Assembly (NCBI GenBank): GCA_040400005.1
Contig: JBBARC010000003.1
Coordinates: 49,505 to 113,504, forward strand
DNA from: JBBARC01 sp040400005
Lineage (GTDB): Bacteria > Pseudomonadota > Alphaproteobacteria > Acetobacterales > Acetobacteraceae
Reading direction: 5' to 3'
Length of the DNA stretch: 64,000 nucleotides
The position numbers were made by a program, and so were the translations under genes. The notes below the pieces were generated by a model that saw only the letters and a list, made by a program, of their open reading frames with translations, ran no database searches and had not been told where the DNA came from. Shown piece after piece: positions 34,251 to 42,975 of the stretch (position 1 is the stretch's first letter; the number at the start of each line of letters is the position of its first letter).

Positions 34251-34610
34251 TCAGATTGTTCGGGGCGGAAGGGGCTCGGGTTCGCGCACAAAATCGGCAA
34301 GCTTGGGCCCAGCCGACCAATAATCGACGCCGCTTACCTTTGCAGCAATAGCGAGGTTTACGGTGCGCGCCGGCAAGGCGGCATCTGTGGCGCAGCCCAT
34401 TTGCTTGATGCAGTCAGCCGACATACCCTTGCAAGGCGTCATCGGCTTATCGCCCTGCATCCCCGTATGCGACATCATCATGTTGCAGGGCATGCCGGCC
34501 AGCATCGTGGGTGATGCATCCGCCGCCGCGCGGGCGAACGAGGACGAATTACCGCCGATGACGGCGAACGCGATCAGCACGAACAGGAATTGGCGAACTC
34601 TGCGAATCAT
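34251..34610 (-). CDS. Small secreted Cys/Met-rich protein, first gene of the Cus operon
   Basis: The 119-residue protein has a signal peptide (RQFLFVLIAFAVIGGNSSSF, cleavage near FARA) and a mature part with closely spaced Cys and Met: MLAGMPCNMMMSHTGMQG, MTPCKGMSADCIKQMGCA. Four Cys and many Met are arranged as expected for a soft-metal binder. The C-terminus (TVNLAIAAKVSGVDYWSAGP) is common in small proteins of metal-efflux operons of alphaproteobacteria, but no function is assigned. ATG at 34610 is chosen because a promoter-like element ends at 34619; an in-frame ATG at 34628 lies within that promoter. Confidence 0.65.
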   Translation of the reverse strand: MIRRVRQFLFVLIAFAVIGGNSSSFARAAADASPTMLAGMPCNMMMSHTGMQGDKPMTPCKGMSADCIKQMGCATDAALPARTVNLAIAAKVSGVDYWSAGPKLADFVREPEPLPPRTI

Positions 34611-34618
34611 GGGCTTGA

Positions 34619-34646
34619 ATTCTAGCATACAGTCCGATCGCTGCAA
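34619..34646 (-). promoter_or_regulatory. Candidate promoter of the Cus operon
   Basis: On the minus strand TTGCAG (34641-34646) and TAGAAT (34619-34624) are spaced 16 bp. Transcription would start near 34612, almost at the ATG of the first gene, so a very short or absent leader is possible. No clear CueR or CusR box is seen. Confidence 0.4.
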
Positions 34647-34682
34647 AGCACGTGTCACCGACAGCTTGCGCACCCCACACTT

Positions 34683-34885
34683 CGCTAAGGGCTCGCCCAT
34701 ACGAACCCTGTAATTGGGTTTACGGGGAAGGGGGCCGACCTTTACCGTGGCGCGCATCGTGCTGGCCCCCTTCCCCCCAAGCCCAACCAAAGGGATTTTA
34801 AAGGCTCGCCTTTAATGCGGATCGAAGGGGCGACACGCGAAGGCGTGCTGCGCACGAAGCCCTTGGCCTTTCTTATCGCCACCCC
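34683..34885. repeat. Dispersed palindromic element, copy A
   Basis: It contains a 13-bp perfect inverted repeat (34724-34736 with 34764-34776) and a small hairpin TAAAGGC / GCCTTTA (34799-34814). A similar small imperfect hairpin lies at the left (about 34686-34702), and a CCTTTCTTATC tail follows. The same order of parts is found at 62770-62948 (copy B). It lies between the Cus operon and a tRNA gene. No coding potential is seen. Confidence 0.75.
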
Positions 34886-34887
34886 CC

Positions 34888-34961
34888 TGCGCCCGGCAGG
34901 ACTTGAACCCGCAACCTAGCCGTTATGAGCGGCCCGCTCTAACCAGTTGAGCTACAGGCGC
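34888..34961 (-). tRNA. tRNA with CAT anticodon (Met, or Ile2 after modification)
   Basis: The minus strand forms a 74-nt cloverleaf. Acceptor GCGCCTG pairs with CGGGCGC (one G-U), the D-arm is TAGCTCAACTGGTTAGAGC, the anticodon loop CTCATAA has anticodon CAT, and the T-arm holds GGTTCAAGTCC. CCA is not encoded. The first pair is a normal G-C, so it is not an initiator; elongator Met or lysidine-modified Ile cannot be separated by eye. Confidence 0.9.
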
Positions 34962-35177
34962 ACCGGGGGGTGGCAAGCGCCTTTCTGCAGCCCCCGCCCC
35001 TGCCCCGCAAGCGCCAAACCGCACATATTTGCACCCACCCGCCCACTCTGTCATCTTTGCCACCGCCTAAGCCGGGGGGTTTATACGGGTGCGGTCTCGC
35101 GCCCAAAATGCTGCCTCCATGGCCACACAAACAAAACCGCGTGGCACCAAGCCGCGCCGGAATGGAGACGCACACAT

Positions 35178-37289
35178 ATGCCACCAGATCAACAGATCGT
35201 AGATTATGCGATCATCGCAGCCGGCGCCCTTGCCGTGCTGTATGGCGCGGTTACCGCCCGCCAGGTTCTCGCCGCCCCCGCCGGCAATGCGCGGATGCAG
35301 GAAATTGCCGCTGCCGTTCAGGAAGGGGCGCGCGCCTACCTTACCCGCCAATACCAGGCCATCGCCGTGGTGGGTGTGGTGATTGTTGGCATTCTCGGGT
35401 GGTTCCTCGGCCTGCACAGCGCCGCTGGCTTTGTTATCGGCGCAGTGCTGTCCGGGCTTGCCGGCTTTATCGGCATGAACGTATCGGTGCGCGCCAACGT
35501 GCGCACGGCCGAGGCCAGCCGCAAAGGCATGGCGGCTGGGCTTTCCATCGCGTTTAAAGCCGGCGCCATCACCGGCATGCTGGTGGTGGGCTTGGGCCTG
35601 CTCGGCGTGTCGCTGTATTATTTCTATCTCCGCGCCACCATGGGCAGCGCCGATCTGCGCCCGGTGATGGAATCGATGGTCGCCCTTTCGTTTGGCGCTT
35701 CACTTATCTCCATCTTCGCCCGTTTGGGCGGCGGCATTTTCACCAAGGGCGCCGATGTCGGCGCCGATCTGGTTGGTAAGGTGGAAGCGAATATCCCGGA
35801 AGATGACCCCCGCAACCCCGCCGTGATTGCCGATAACGTGGGCGATAATGTCGGCGATTGCGCCGGTATGGCCGCCGATTTGTTTGAAACTTATGTCGTC
35901 ACCATCGTCGCCACCATGTTGCTCGCCAACATCTTTGTCGCCGATCCTACCTTACGTGATGCCGCCATGATGCTGCCCTTGGGCATTGGCGCCATCTGCA
36001 TTGTTACCTCCATCATCGGCACCTATTTTGTCCGCCTAGGGTCCAGCGGCAACATCATGGGCGCATTATACAAAGGGCTGATCGCCACCGGCATCACTTC
36101 CGCTGTGGGCATCTATTTTGTGCTGAACAAAATGGTCGGCCTCGCAACGGTGCTGCCATTCCCCGATGCACCAGCCAACACCACCGGCATGTCGCTGTTT
36201 TACTGCGCACTTGCGGGTTTAGGCGTTACCGGCCTGCTGGTGTGGATCACCGAATACTACACCTCTACCGAGTACCGCCCGGTGCGCAGCATCGCCCAAT
36301 CGTCCACCACTGGCCACGGCACCAACGTGATCCAGGGGCTGGCGGTGTCGATGGAATCGACCGCCCTTCCCGTGGTGGTGATCTCGGGCGGCATCTTGCT
36401 CACCTACCATCTGGCCGGCCTGTTTGGCATTGCAACGGCGGCGACAACCATGCTGGCCCTGGCCGGTATGATTGTGGCGCTGGATGCCTACGGCCCGGTT
36501 ACCGACAATGCCGGTGGCATTGCCGAAATGGCCGAACTGCCGCCAGAAGTGCGTAAGGTTACCGACGCGCTGGATGCGGTTGGCAACACCACCAAAGCGG
36601 TTACCAAAGGCTACGCCATTGGCTCGGCCGGTTTGGCATCATTGGTGCTGTTCGCCGCCTATACCCAGGATCTCAACCACTACTTCCCAGAACTGCACGT
36701 AACTTTTGCGTTGCAGGATCCTTACGTGGTGGTTGGTTTGTTCCTCGGTGGCCTGCTGCCTTACCTGTTTGGGGCGATGGGCATGACAGCCGTGGGCCGG
36801 GCCGCAAGCTCGGTTGTGGTTGAAGTGCGCCGCCAGTTCCGCGAAATCCCTGGTATTATGGAAGGTACCGCCAAGCCAGAATACGGCCGCGCGGTGGATA
36901 TGCTGACCAAAGCCGCGATCCGCGAAATGATCATCCCCAGCCTGCTGCCAGTGTTGGCACCGATCGTGCTGTTCTTTGGCATCTCGTTCATCGCCAACCG
37001 CACCGCCGCCTTCACCGCGGTCGGCGCCATGCTGCTCGGCACCATTGTGACCGGGCTGTTTGTCGCCATCTCCATGACCTCAGGCGGCGGCGCCTGGGAT
37101 AACGCCAAAAAATACATCGAAGAAGGTAACCACGGCGGCAAGGGATCTGATGCCCATAAAGCCGCGGTCACCGGTGATACTGTCGGCGATCCTTACAAGG
37201 ATACCGCAGGGCCCGCTGTTAACCCGATGATTAAGATTACTAATATTGTGGCGCTGCTGTTGTTGGCGGTGTTGGCAAGTCTGAAATAA
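35178..37289 (+). CDS. hppA: Membrane H+-translocating pyrophosphatase, K+-independent type
   Basis: The 703-residue protein has about 16 membrane segments and the pyrophosphate-binding motifs DVGADLVGKVEANIPEDDPR, DNVGDNVGDCAGMAADLFE and a C-terminal KAAVTGDTVGDPYKDTAGPA. In GNTTKAVTKGYAIGSAGL the Lys after GNTT is the residue that marks the K+-independent subfamily (K+-dependent enzymes have Ala). It couples PPi hydrolysis to proton export, which conserves energy from biosynthetic PPi. ATG at 35178 starts the first helix; the longer frame upstream is not needed. A soluble pyrophosphatase gene follows immediately. Confidence 0.93.
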   Translation: MPPDQQIVDYAIIAAGALAVLYGAVTARQVLAAPAGNARMQEIAAAVQEGARAYLTRQYQAIAVVGVVIVGILGWFLGLHSAAGFVIGAVLSGLAGFIGMNVSVRANVRTAEASRKGMAAGLSIAFKAGAITGMLVVGLGLLGVSLYYFYLRATMGSADLRPVMESMVALSFGASLISIFARLGGGIFTKGADVGADLVGKVEANIPEDDPRNPAVIADNVGDNVGDCAGMAADLFETYVVTIVATMLLANIFVADPTLRDAAMMLPLGIGAICIVTSIIGTYFVRLGSSGNIMGALYKGLIATGITSAVGIYFVLNKMVGLATVLPFPDAPANTTGMSLFYCALAGLGVTGLLVWITEYYTSTEYRPVRSIAQSSTTGHGTNVIQGLAVSMESTALPVVVISGGILLTYHLAGLFGIATAATTMLALAGMIVALDAYGPVTDNAGGIAEMAELPPEVRKVTDALDAVGNTTKAVTKGYAIGSAGLASLVLFAAYTQDLNHYFPELHVTFALQDPYVVVGLFLGGLLPYLFGAMGMTAVGRAASSVVVEVRRQFREIPGIMEGTAKPEYGRAVDMLTKAAIREMIIPSLLPVLAPIVLFFGISFIANRTAAFTAVGAMLLGTIVTGLFVAISMTSGGGAWDNAKKYIEEGNHGGKGSDAHKAAVTGDTVGDPYKDTAGPAVNPMIKITNIVALLLLAVLASLK

Positions 37290-37301
37290 GACAAGTCAAG
37301 G

Positions 37302-37344
37302 CTGGGGGAGCGAAGCCGCTCCCCCAGGCCCCCGGCGCTTTTTT
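37302..37344 (+). terminator. Intrinsic terminator after hppA
   Basis: Arms 37302-37312 and 37317-37327 form a perfect 11-bp GC-rich stem with an AAGC loop, followed after a short spacer by a T6 run. The same design follows thiE. Confidence 0.7.
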
Positions 37345-37449
37345 GGGGCGGGGGGACGCATCGGCTATTGTGCGATGCACAAATTTCTCTGGATTGTTTT
37401 TGGCTTATCGGCTACCCGGCGGGTGTTAACCCTAAAGGATGTTGCCGCC

Positions 37450-37986
37450 GTGAACGTTACCCGCTTTTCCCCCGGCAAAAATCCGCCTTTTGATATCAAT
37501 GTGGTGATCGAAATCCCACAAGGATCCGGGGTTAAATACGAGCTTGATAAAGAAACCGGCGCCGTGGTGGTGGATCGCTTTCTGTTCACCCCGATGTCTT
37601 ACCCTGCCGCTTACGGCTTTATTCCCGGCACCTTGGCCGACGATGGCGACCCAGCCGATGCCCTGGTGCTGGTGCCCGCCGCCATCGTGCCTGGTGCGGT
37701 GATCCGCTGCCGCCCGATCGGTGTGCTGCTGATGGACGACGAGGCCGGCCGCGACGAAAAGATCATTTGTGTGCCGCACAGCCAGGTCCACCCGCTGCAT
37801 GGCGAAGTCGAAACGGTGGATGATTTACCGTTGATTGTGCGCCAGGTGATCGAGCATTTCTTCGAAACCTACAAAGATCTTGAGCCCGGCAAATGGGTTA
37901 AAATCCAGGGTTGGGGCACGCGGGAAGATGCTTACGAATGCATTCGTAAGGCGTTGCAGGCGGCGAAAGACGCGGGCACTTACTAG
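37450..37986 (+). CDS. ppa: Soluble inorganic pyrophosphatase (family I)
   Basis: The 178-residue protein has the family I signature: VVIEIPQGSGVKYELDKETG, DRFLFTPMSYPAAYGFIPGT, and the metal-binding DDGDPADALVL with KIICVP. The GTG start at 37450 has AAGGAT about 10 nt upstream and yields the normal alphaproteobacterial length. The open frame from 37375 adds an unrelated N-terminus. It hydrolyses cytosolic PPi to Pi. Its position just after hppA places a soluble and a proton-pumping pyrophosphatase side by side, separated by a terminator, so they can be expressed independently. Confidence 0.9.
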   Translation: MNVTRFSPGKNPPFDINVVIEIPQGSGVKYELDKETGAVVVDRFLFTPMSYPAAYGFIPGTLADDGDPADALVLVPAAIVPGAVIRCRPIGVLLMDDEAGRDEKIICVPHSQVHPLHGEVETVDDLPLIVRQVIEHFFETYKDLEPGKWVKIQGWGTREDAYECIRKALQAAKDAGTY

Positions 37987-38082
37987 GCCGGCAACGCGCT
38001 ACTGGACTTCCCCGGGGAAAGCGGGGAGTAACCGGCGGTAAGTATCTGGCGCCGTTCCCCCTCCCGGCCCTATTCTCCCCCC

Positions 38083-38565
38083 ATGTTCACCATCCGCCCC
38101 GACCCCCTAACCCACCCCGAAACCCTAGCCTTGCTGGCCCACCACCTGGCCCACATGCATGCAAACTCGCCCCCCGGCACCAATTACGCGCTCGACATCA
38201 CCGGCCTATCCGCCCCCAATATCGCCGTGTTCACCGTGTGGCACGCACCCCAAACCCCCACCAACGACGTGGAAACAATCGCCGGGATCGGTGCCCTCAA
38301 AACGTTCCCCGATGCCACCGGCGAGCTTAAATCCATGCGCACCCACCCCAATTTTTTGCGCCAAGGCGTTGCCACCCTGCTGCTCGCCCACCTCATCGCC
38401 CAGGCCCGCACCGCCGGGCTGCACCGCGTTAGCCTGGAAACCGGCACCGACCCTGAATTCGATGCTGCCCTCGCCCTCTATCGCGCCCACGGCTTTGTCA
38501 GCGGCCCCGCCTTTGCCGATTACCGGCCAGGTCCGTTTAATCAATTCTTGCGCCTCTCCCTCTAA
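38083..38565 (+). CDS. GNAT-family N-acetyltransferase
   Basis: The 160-residue protein follows the GNAT fold. A core beta-strand region GIGALKTFPDATGELKSMRT leads to the acetyl-CoA motif A, LRQGVATLLLAHLIAQART (R-x-x-G-x-A/G), then GLHRVSLETGTDPEFDAALA and the C-terminal YRAHGFVSGPAFADY. This is close to YafP/PhnO-like small acetyltransferases; the substrate is unknown. It ends about 100 nt before the EmrAB-type operon and is probably transcribed separately. Confidence 0.82.
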   Translation: MFTIRPDPLTHPETLALLAHHLAHMHANSPPGTNYALDITGLSAPNIAVFTVWHAPQTPTNDVETIAGIGALKTFPDATGELKSMRTHPNFLRQGVATLLLAHLIAQARTAGLHRVSLETGTDPEFDAALALYRAHGFVSGPAFADYRPGPFNQFLRLSL

Positions 38566-38621
38566 CAACGCCCCCTCTTGCCTACCAACTCTTGCAAATT
38601 CGACACGCAACCTTAACTGCG

Positions 38622-38651
38622 TTACGGTCTGACCGAACGGTTCGGTATAAC
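38622..38651 (+). promoter_or_regulatory. Candidate promoter with TetR-type operator before the EmrAB-like pump
   Basis: TTACGG (38622-38627) and TATAAC (38646-38651) are spaced 18 bp. The spacer contains ACCGAACGGTTCGGT (38632-38646), a near-perfect palindrome with 6-bp arms. An operator between -35 and -10 is the usual design for repression by a TetR-type regulator of a drug pump. No such regulator gene is adjacent. Confidence 0.55.
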
Positions 38652-38665
38652 GGCGGAGCGCAATC

Positions 38666-39730
38666 ATGGACCAGCAGGCACCCATCACAACAAGCGACTC
38701 CGATGCCCCCCCGGCCCGGGGCAAACGCGCAACCTTCATCGGTTTTGGCATCGGCCTGCTGCTGCTCGCCGCCGCCTGCACCGCCTACTTTCTGCACGCC
38801 CGCCAGTTCGCAACCACCGATGATGCCTTTATCGACGGCCACATCTCGCAAATCTCCGCCGAAACCGCCGGGCGCGTTATCCACCTATATGTCAACGACA
38901 ACGAAACCGTTACCGCCGGCCAAATCCTGCTGGACATCGATCCGCGCGATGCGACCCTCAAATTGCAACAGGCCGAGGCCGAGCGCGCGCAGGCGCAAGC
39001 GGTGCTGGAACAGGCCCGGGCAACCTTGGCGGTGCGCCAGGCCGATGCCAGCCAGGCCGGCGCCAATGCCGATGCATCTAACGCCGACTTGGCCCAAGCC
39101 GACCAAAATCTCGCCCGCCTCCGCCGCATCAACCCGCGCGCCATTACCAAACAGGAGCTCGACACCGCAACCACCAGCGCGCGAGCCGCCCAAGCGCGCC
39201 TTGCTGCCGCGCACCATCTGGCCGCCGGCAGCCGCGCCCAGATTATTGCCGCGAAAGCCGCGATCGATGCCGATAGTGCCGCCATGCAAACGGCTGACGC
39301 CGCCGTGGCGGTTGCCAACCTCACGCTGCTGCGCACCAAACTTGTGGCGCCGGCGGCTGGCCGGGTGGCACGCCGCACGGTGGAGCTGGGCAATTACATC
39401 ACCACCGGCCAACCGCTGCTGGCCATTGTGCAACCCGATCTCTGGGTCACCGCCAATTTTAAGGAAACCCAGCTTGCGTTGATGCACCCAGGGCAGGATG
39501 TAACCCTGGATGTCGATGCCTATCCCGCGGCCAATTTGCATGGCCATATCGAGAGCCTGCAATCCGGCACCGGCAGCATTTTTAGTGCCCTGCCCAGCGA
39601 AAACGCCACCGGCAATTATGTGAAAGTGGTGCAGCGCCTGCCGGTAAAAATCGTGTTCGATGGCGATGATTGGCGCAATTTGGGCCTATCCCCCGGCATG
39701 TCAGTATTCCCGCGCGTGCGCGTGCGCTAG
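38666..39730 (+). CDS. EmrA-type membrane fusion (HlyD-family) protein
   Basis: The 354-residue protein has one N-terminal transmembrane helix (FIGFGIGLLLLAAACTAYFL), then the typical EmrA opening TDDAFIDGHISQISAETAGR. A lipoyl half (VNDNETVTAGQILLDIDPRD), a long Ala-rich coiled coil (about 110-225), the second lipoyl half (LRTKLVAPAAGRVARRTVEL) and a beta-barrel end with PGMSVFPRVRVR follow. It links the MFS pump encoded 12 nt downstream to an outer-membrane channel. The substrates are likely hydrophobic toxic compounds. No TolC gene is next to it. Confidence 0.85.
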   Translation: MDQQAPITTSDSDAPPARGKRATFIGFGIGLLLLAAACTAYFLHARQFATTDDAFIDGHISQISAETAGRVIHLYVNDNETVTAGQILLDIDPRDATLKLQQAEAERAQAQAVLEQARATLAVRQADASQAGANADASNADLAQADQNLARLRRINPRAITKQELDTATTSARAAQARLAAAHHLAAGSRAQIIAAKAAIDADSAAMQTADAAVAVANLTLLRTKLVAPAAGRVARRTVELGNYITTGQPLLAIVQPDLWVTANFKETQLALMHPGQDVTLDVDAYPAANLHGHIESLQSGTGSIFSALPSENATGNYVKVVQRLPVKIVFDGDDWRNLGLSPGMSVFPRVRVR

Positions 39731-39742
39731 GCGCCCCGCGCG

Positions 39743-41284
39743 ATGGCTCAGCCCGAAAAAGACTATCTGCCCTACACCGCCGCAGGCCCTTACAACCCAT
39801 GGCTGATTGCGGTGATTGTTTCTATTGCAACGTTCATGGAGGTGCTCGACACCACCATCGCCAACGTCGCGTTACGCCACATTGCCGGATCGCTTTCGGC
39901 AAGCCAGGACGAAAGCACCTACATCATCACCAGCTACCTGGTGTCTAACGCCATCATCCTGCCGATCAGCGGCTGGCTGGCAACGGTCATTGGCCGCAAA
40001 CGGTTTTACATGATTTGTGTGGGTATTTTCACGGTCAGCTCCGTGCTGTGCGCCACCGCTCATTCCCTGCCGGAAATTTTGCTTTGGCGCGTGGTGCAAG
40101 GGTTAGGCGGCGGCGGGCTGGCGCCGGTGGAACAATCGATTTTTTCGGATACTTTTCCGGTGCGCAAACGCCCGCAGGCTTTTGCTTTGTATGGCCTTAC
40201 CATTGTTCTGGCCCCCGCCATTGGCCCCATGCTGGGCGGCTGGCTTACCGATAATCTATCCTGGCACTGGGTTTTTCTGATCAACCTGCCAGTCGGGTGC
40301 CTCTCGCTGCTACTCACCTGGTTGTTTGTCAGTGATTCCCCGCAAACCATTGCCGACCGCGCCAAACGGTTGGCAAGCGGCTTTCGCATAGATTGGCTCG
40401 GCTTTTTTCTGGTGGTGGTCGGTTTCGGATCCCTGCAAATCGTGCTCGACCGGTTTCAGCCCAACGATGGGTTCGCATCACCCTTTATCGTTATTCTCAC
40501 CCTGATCTGTGTGGTCTCCCTAGTGGGGCTGGTGATTTGGGAAATCTTCCACCCCGAGCCGGTGATGAACGTGCGCCTGCTGCGCTACAGATCGTTTGGC
40601 TTGTCCTGCATTCTGATGTTTGGCGTAGGTTTTACGCTGATCACCGGCACCCAGCTTTTGCCCCAATTTTCGCAAGAACTTTTGGGCTATGATGCGGCAA
40701 CGGCGGGATTAACCTTGGGGTTGGCGGGGTTGCTCACCATCGTGCTGATGCCGATTTCCGGCATTATCACCGGGCGCGTGTTTCAACCCGGCTGGATTGT
40801 GTTTGTCGCTTTTGCCGGCACCGGTTTATCGATGTGGTACACCTCGCGCTTTAACCTTAACGTCAGTTTTGCTAACCTCACTTATGCCCGCATGCTGCAC
40901 GCGATCTGGCTGCCGTTTTTGTTCATCCCGATTTCGTCGGTTGGGTTGGTTAATATCGCGCCGCGGCACAATTCCGATGCCGCCGCGCTCACCAATTTGA
41001 TGCGCAACTTGGGCGGCAGTATCGGCGTCAGCTACGTCACCACATTGTCGGCCTATCGCCGTCAGTTTCACCAATCGCGGTTGGTGGAACACGTCACCGC
41101 CTACACTGGCTACGACTGGCAGCACGATCTGCACAGCATTGCCGCAACCGTGGCCCGCCAGGCGGCGATGCTGACCTACAACGATCTGTTTTTTGTGCTG
41201 ACCGTGTTTTCGCTGCTGGTGGCGCCGGTGGCGTTGTTCCTGCCGCGCCTGCCCAAAGGGGCGCCCGCGGGGGGCGGGCATTAG
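39743..41284 (+). CDS. EmrB-type drug efflux MFS transporter (DHA2, 14 TMS)
   Basis: The 513-residue protein has about 14 membrane helices. TM1 begins FMEVLDTTIANVALRHIAG, the DHA2 motif with L-D-T/x-I-V/A-N-V-A. Motif A follows as LATVIGRKRFYMIC and motif C in TIVLAPAIGPMLGGWL. Partner of the upstream EmrA-like adaptor, it exports drugs by proton antiport. A long periplasmic loop between the last helices (AYRRQFHQSRLVEHVTAYTG) is also typical of EmrB. The pair is likely controlled by the palindromic operator before the adaptor gene. Confidence 0.87.
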   Translation: MAQPEKDYLPYTAAGPYNPWLIAVIVSIATFMEVLDTTIANVALRHIAGSLSASQDESTYIITSYLVSNAIILPISGWLATVIGRKRFYMICVGIFTVSSVLCATAHSLPEILLWRVVQGLGGGGLAPVEQSIFSDTFPVRKRPQAFALYGLTIVLAPAIGPMLGGWLTDNLSWHWVFLINLPVGCLSLLLTWLFVSDSPQTIADRAKRLASGFRIDWLGFFLVVVGFGSLQIVLDRFQPNDGFASPFIVILTLICVVSLVGLVIWEIFHPEPVMNVRLLRYRSFGLSCILMFGVGFTLITGTQLLPQFSQELLGYDAATAGLTLGLAGLLTIVLMPISGIITGRVFQPGWIVFVAFAGTGLSMWYTSRFNLNVSFANLTYARMLHAIWLPFLFIPISSVGLVNIAPRHNSDAAALTNLMRNLGGSIGVSYVTTLSAYRRQFHQSRLVEHVTAYTGYDWQHDLHSIAATVARQAAMLTYNDLFFVLTVFSLLVAPVALFLPRLPKGAPAGGGH

Positions 41285-41389
41285 CCAAAGCCCCCAACCG
41301 CACGCCACGGCAGTGCCTAAAAGCACTGTGAACACGCCGCCAGGATGTTACGCTGCGATCTTAATAAAAAATAGTGGGAGAGATCGGTC

Positions 41390-42571
41390 ATGGCCAAAAC
41401 CACAACCCACGCCCGCAACAGGGCGACGCCCGCGCGGCGGGCAGGGTTGCTTGCGGTCTCGGCGCTAGCGCTAACCCTGGCGCCGCCCGCACAGGCGGCA
41501 TCGGCATTCGCACCCGCCTACACCCTCACCCCGGCCAGCACCCCGAGCCTCAACAACATTACCCTCGTCGCCCTCAACAATGCTGGGACGGCAGTCGGCA
41601 GCAGCGGTTTCACCGCCAATGCAGTGCCCGTTATTTGGCAAAACGGCCAGTTGCAGGTCATGACCGGGTTCACTGAAAATAACGCAGCATTCTTCCCGTT
41701 CGCGATCAATAACCATGGGCTCGTTTTGGGCAGCTATGCGTTTGGTGTCATTAATCACACCCCGTATAATTACACCGTCGAACATGTTGGCAGTTTTAAC
41801 GGACTGGCAATTAACGCCGTTGGCTTCGTCGACGGGCAGGTGAGTGCGAGCAGCCTACCCACCCGAACCTCGTGGCCGACCGGCCTTTATGCGTTCGATG
41901 ATACCAGCCAACTCGTGCTCAGTTCCTGCTTTGCTTTGGGCTGCTTCGGTATTGGCATTGACACCCAGACTACGTTGTCCTTCGCCAGCACCCCGCCGGC
42001 AACTGCCTTGCAACTATACCCCAACAAAATCGGCGTCATTCCCGGCGGGCCGGCCTCCAGCGGCCAGCTCTACCTTGGCATCGTCGGCGGCCACCCGTTT
42101 GGCGGGTCGGTCAGCACTTGCGCCGGTAATCTCTGCGGCACTGTATTTAGCGGCAATGGAACAGCGATCACCAAAACCGATCTCGCCAAAAAATTCGGCG
42201 CGGTCAGCATCCCCCCTGCCGCCCACATGGGAAATCTGCTGTTCAACGGGCACGGGCATTTTGGCGGCACCGGCTGGCTTTTAGCCAACAAAAAGCTCAC
42301 CGCGTGGTCCGTGCCGGGGCAATTTTTCACCGCTTACGCGATAAATGTGAACGACCATATCGCCGGCGTCTCCACCGATTTAAGCGGCGCCCAGCACGCT
42401 TTTGTGTGGTCCCCCAGCGGGCTGGTGCAGTTCGGCACTTGGCCGGCCGCAACACCCGTTGCGGTTAACGGCATCAATGCCGCTGGCGCCGTGCTGCTGG
42501 TGATCAGCGGCTCACCCTCGGTTGGCGGCAATACGTCATTTGTCGCCAATTGCACCGGCGCAGGGTGCTAA
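41390..42571 (+). CDS. Exported HAF-repeat-like protein, function unknown
   Basis: The 393-residue protein has a signal peptide (ARRAGLLAVSALALTLAPPA, cleavage near AQAASA). Repeated short units follow the pattern I/L-N-N-x-G-x-x-V-G, namely VALNNAGTAVGSSG, AINNHGLVLGSYA, AINVNDHIAGVST and NGINAAGAVLLVIS, with HAFVWSPSGLVQFG in the last part. This is the pattern of HAF/extracellular beta-propeller-like repeat proteins, which have no assigned enzyme activity. The C-terminus ends in NCTGAGC with Cys pairs. It is probably an envelope or extracellular protein and is not part of a clear operon. The upstream GGGAGAG serves as ribosome site. Confidence 0.6.
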   Translation: MAKTTTHARNRATPARRAGLLAVSALALTLAPPAQAASAFAPAYTLTPASTPSLNNITLVALNNAGTAVGSSGFTANAVPVIWQNGQLQVMTGFTENNAAFFPFAINNHGLVLGSYAFGVINHTPYNYTVEHVGSFNGLAINAVGFVDGQVSASSLPTRTSWPTGLYAFDDTSQLVLSSCFALGCFGIGIDTQTTLSFASTPPATALQLYPNKIGVIPGGPASSGQLYLGIVGGHPFGGSVSTCAGNLCGTVFSGNGTAITKTDLAKKFGAVSIPPAAHMGNLLFNGHGHFGGTGWLLANKKLTAWSVPGQFFTAYAINVNDHIAGVSTDLSGAQHAFVWSPSGLVQFGTWPAATPVAVNGINAAGAVLLVISGSPSVGGNTSFVANCTGAGC

Positions 42572-42714
42572 CCGCCCGCTTAGCCCCATCGCCCCAAAAT
42601 TAACCTTGGCTGCGCGCCAACCGCGTGGGACAAGGGCCAAATACAGCCACCAGATAACAGTAATTGCGCAGTTTATGATATTTGGGTAGGGTCTTCCTGA
42701 AGGAGAGCCACCCT

Positions 42715-42975
42715 ATGAACGTATCCCTAGGCGACCGCTGGGAAAACTTCGTCGACCGCGCGGTAAGCGGCGGCCGCTACGCTTCCGCCAGCGAAATCGT
42801 CCGCGAAGGCCTCCGCCTTGTCGAAGAACGCGAGGCAAAACTTCATGCGCTGCAAAAAATGATCGCAGACTCCCTAAATGCCTACGCGCTAGATGAAAAC
42901 GCGGTGCTCACCGATGACGAAGTCGGCGCCCTAATTACCGCCCGTAGCGCCGCCCTCGCACACGAAATCCCCTAG
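42715..42975 (+). CDS. parD: ParD-like antitoxin
   Basis: The 86-residue protein has an N-terminal ribbon-helix-helix, NVSLGDRWENFVDRAVSGGR followed by YASASEIVREGLRLVEERE, the diagnostic ParD/CopG-like pattern. A disordered C-terminus binds the toxin. ATG at 42715 has a strong AAGGAG upstream. It lies directly before the ParE-like gene, whose GTG start is 1 base after its TAG. It would repress the operon and neutralise ParE. Since the toxin gene is broken, the antitoxin may persist as a relic or act on other ParE proteins. Confidence 0.85.
   Translation: MNVSLGDRWENFVDRAVSGGRYASASEIVREGLRLVEEREAKLHALQKMIADSLNAYALDENAVLTDDEVGALITARSAALAHEIP

Noticed and set aside
35178..37289. Na+- or K+-dependent pyrophosphatase
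   Set aside because: The residue after GNTT is Lys, which marks the K+-independent proton-pumping class.
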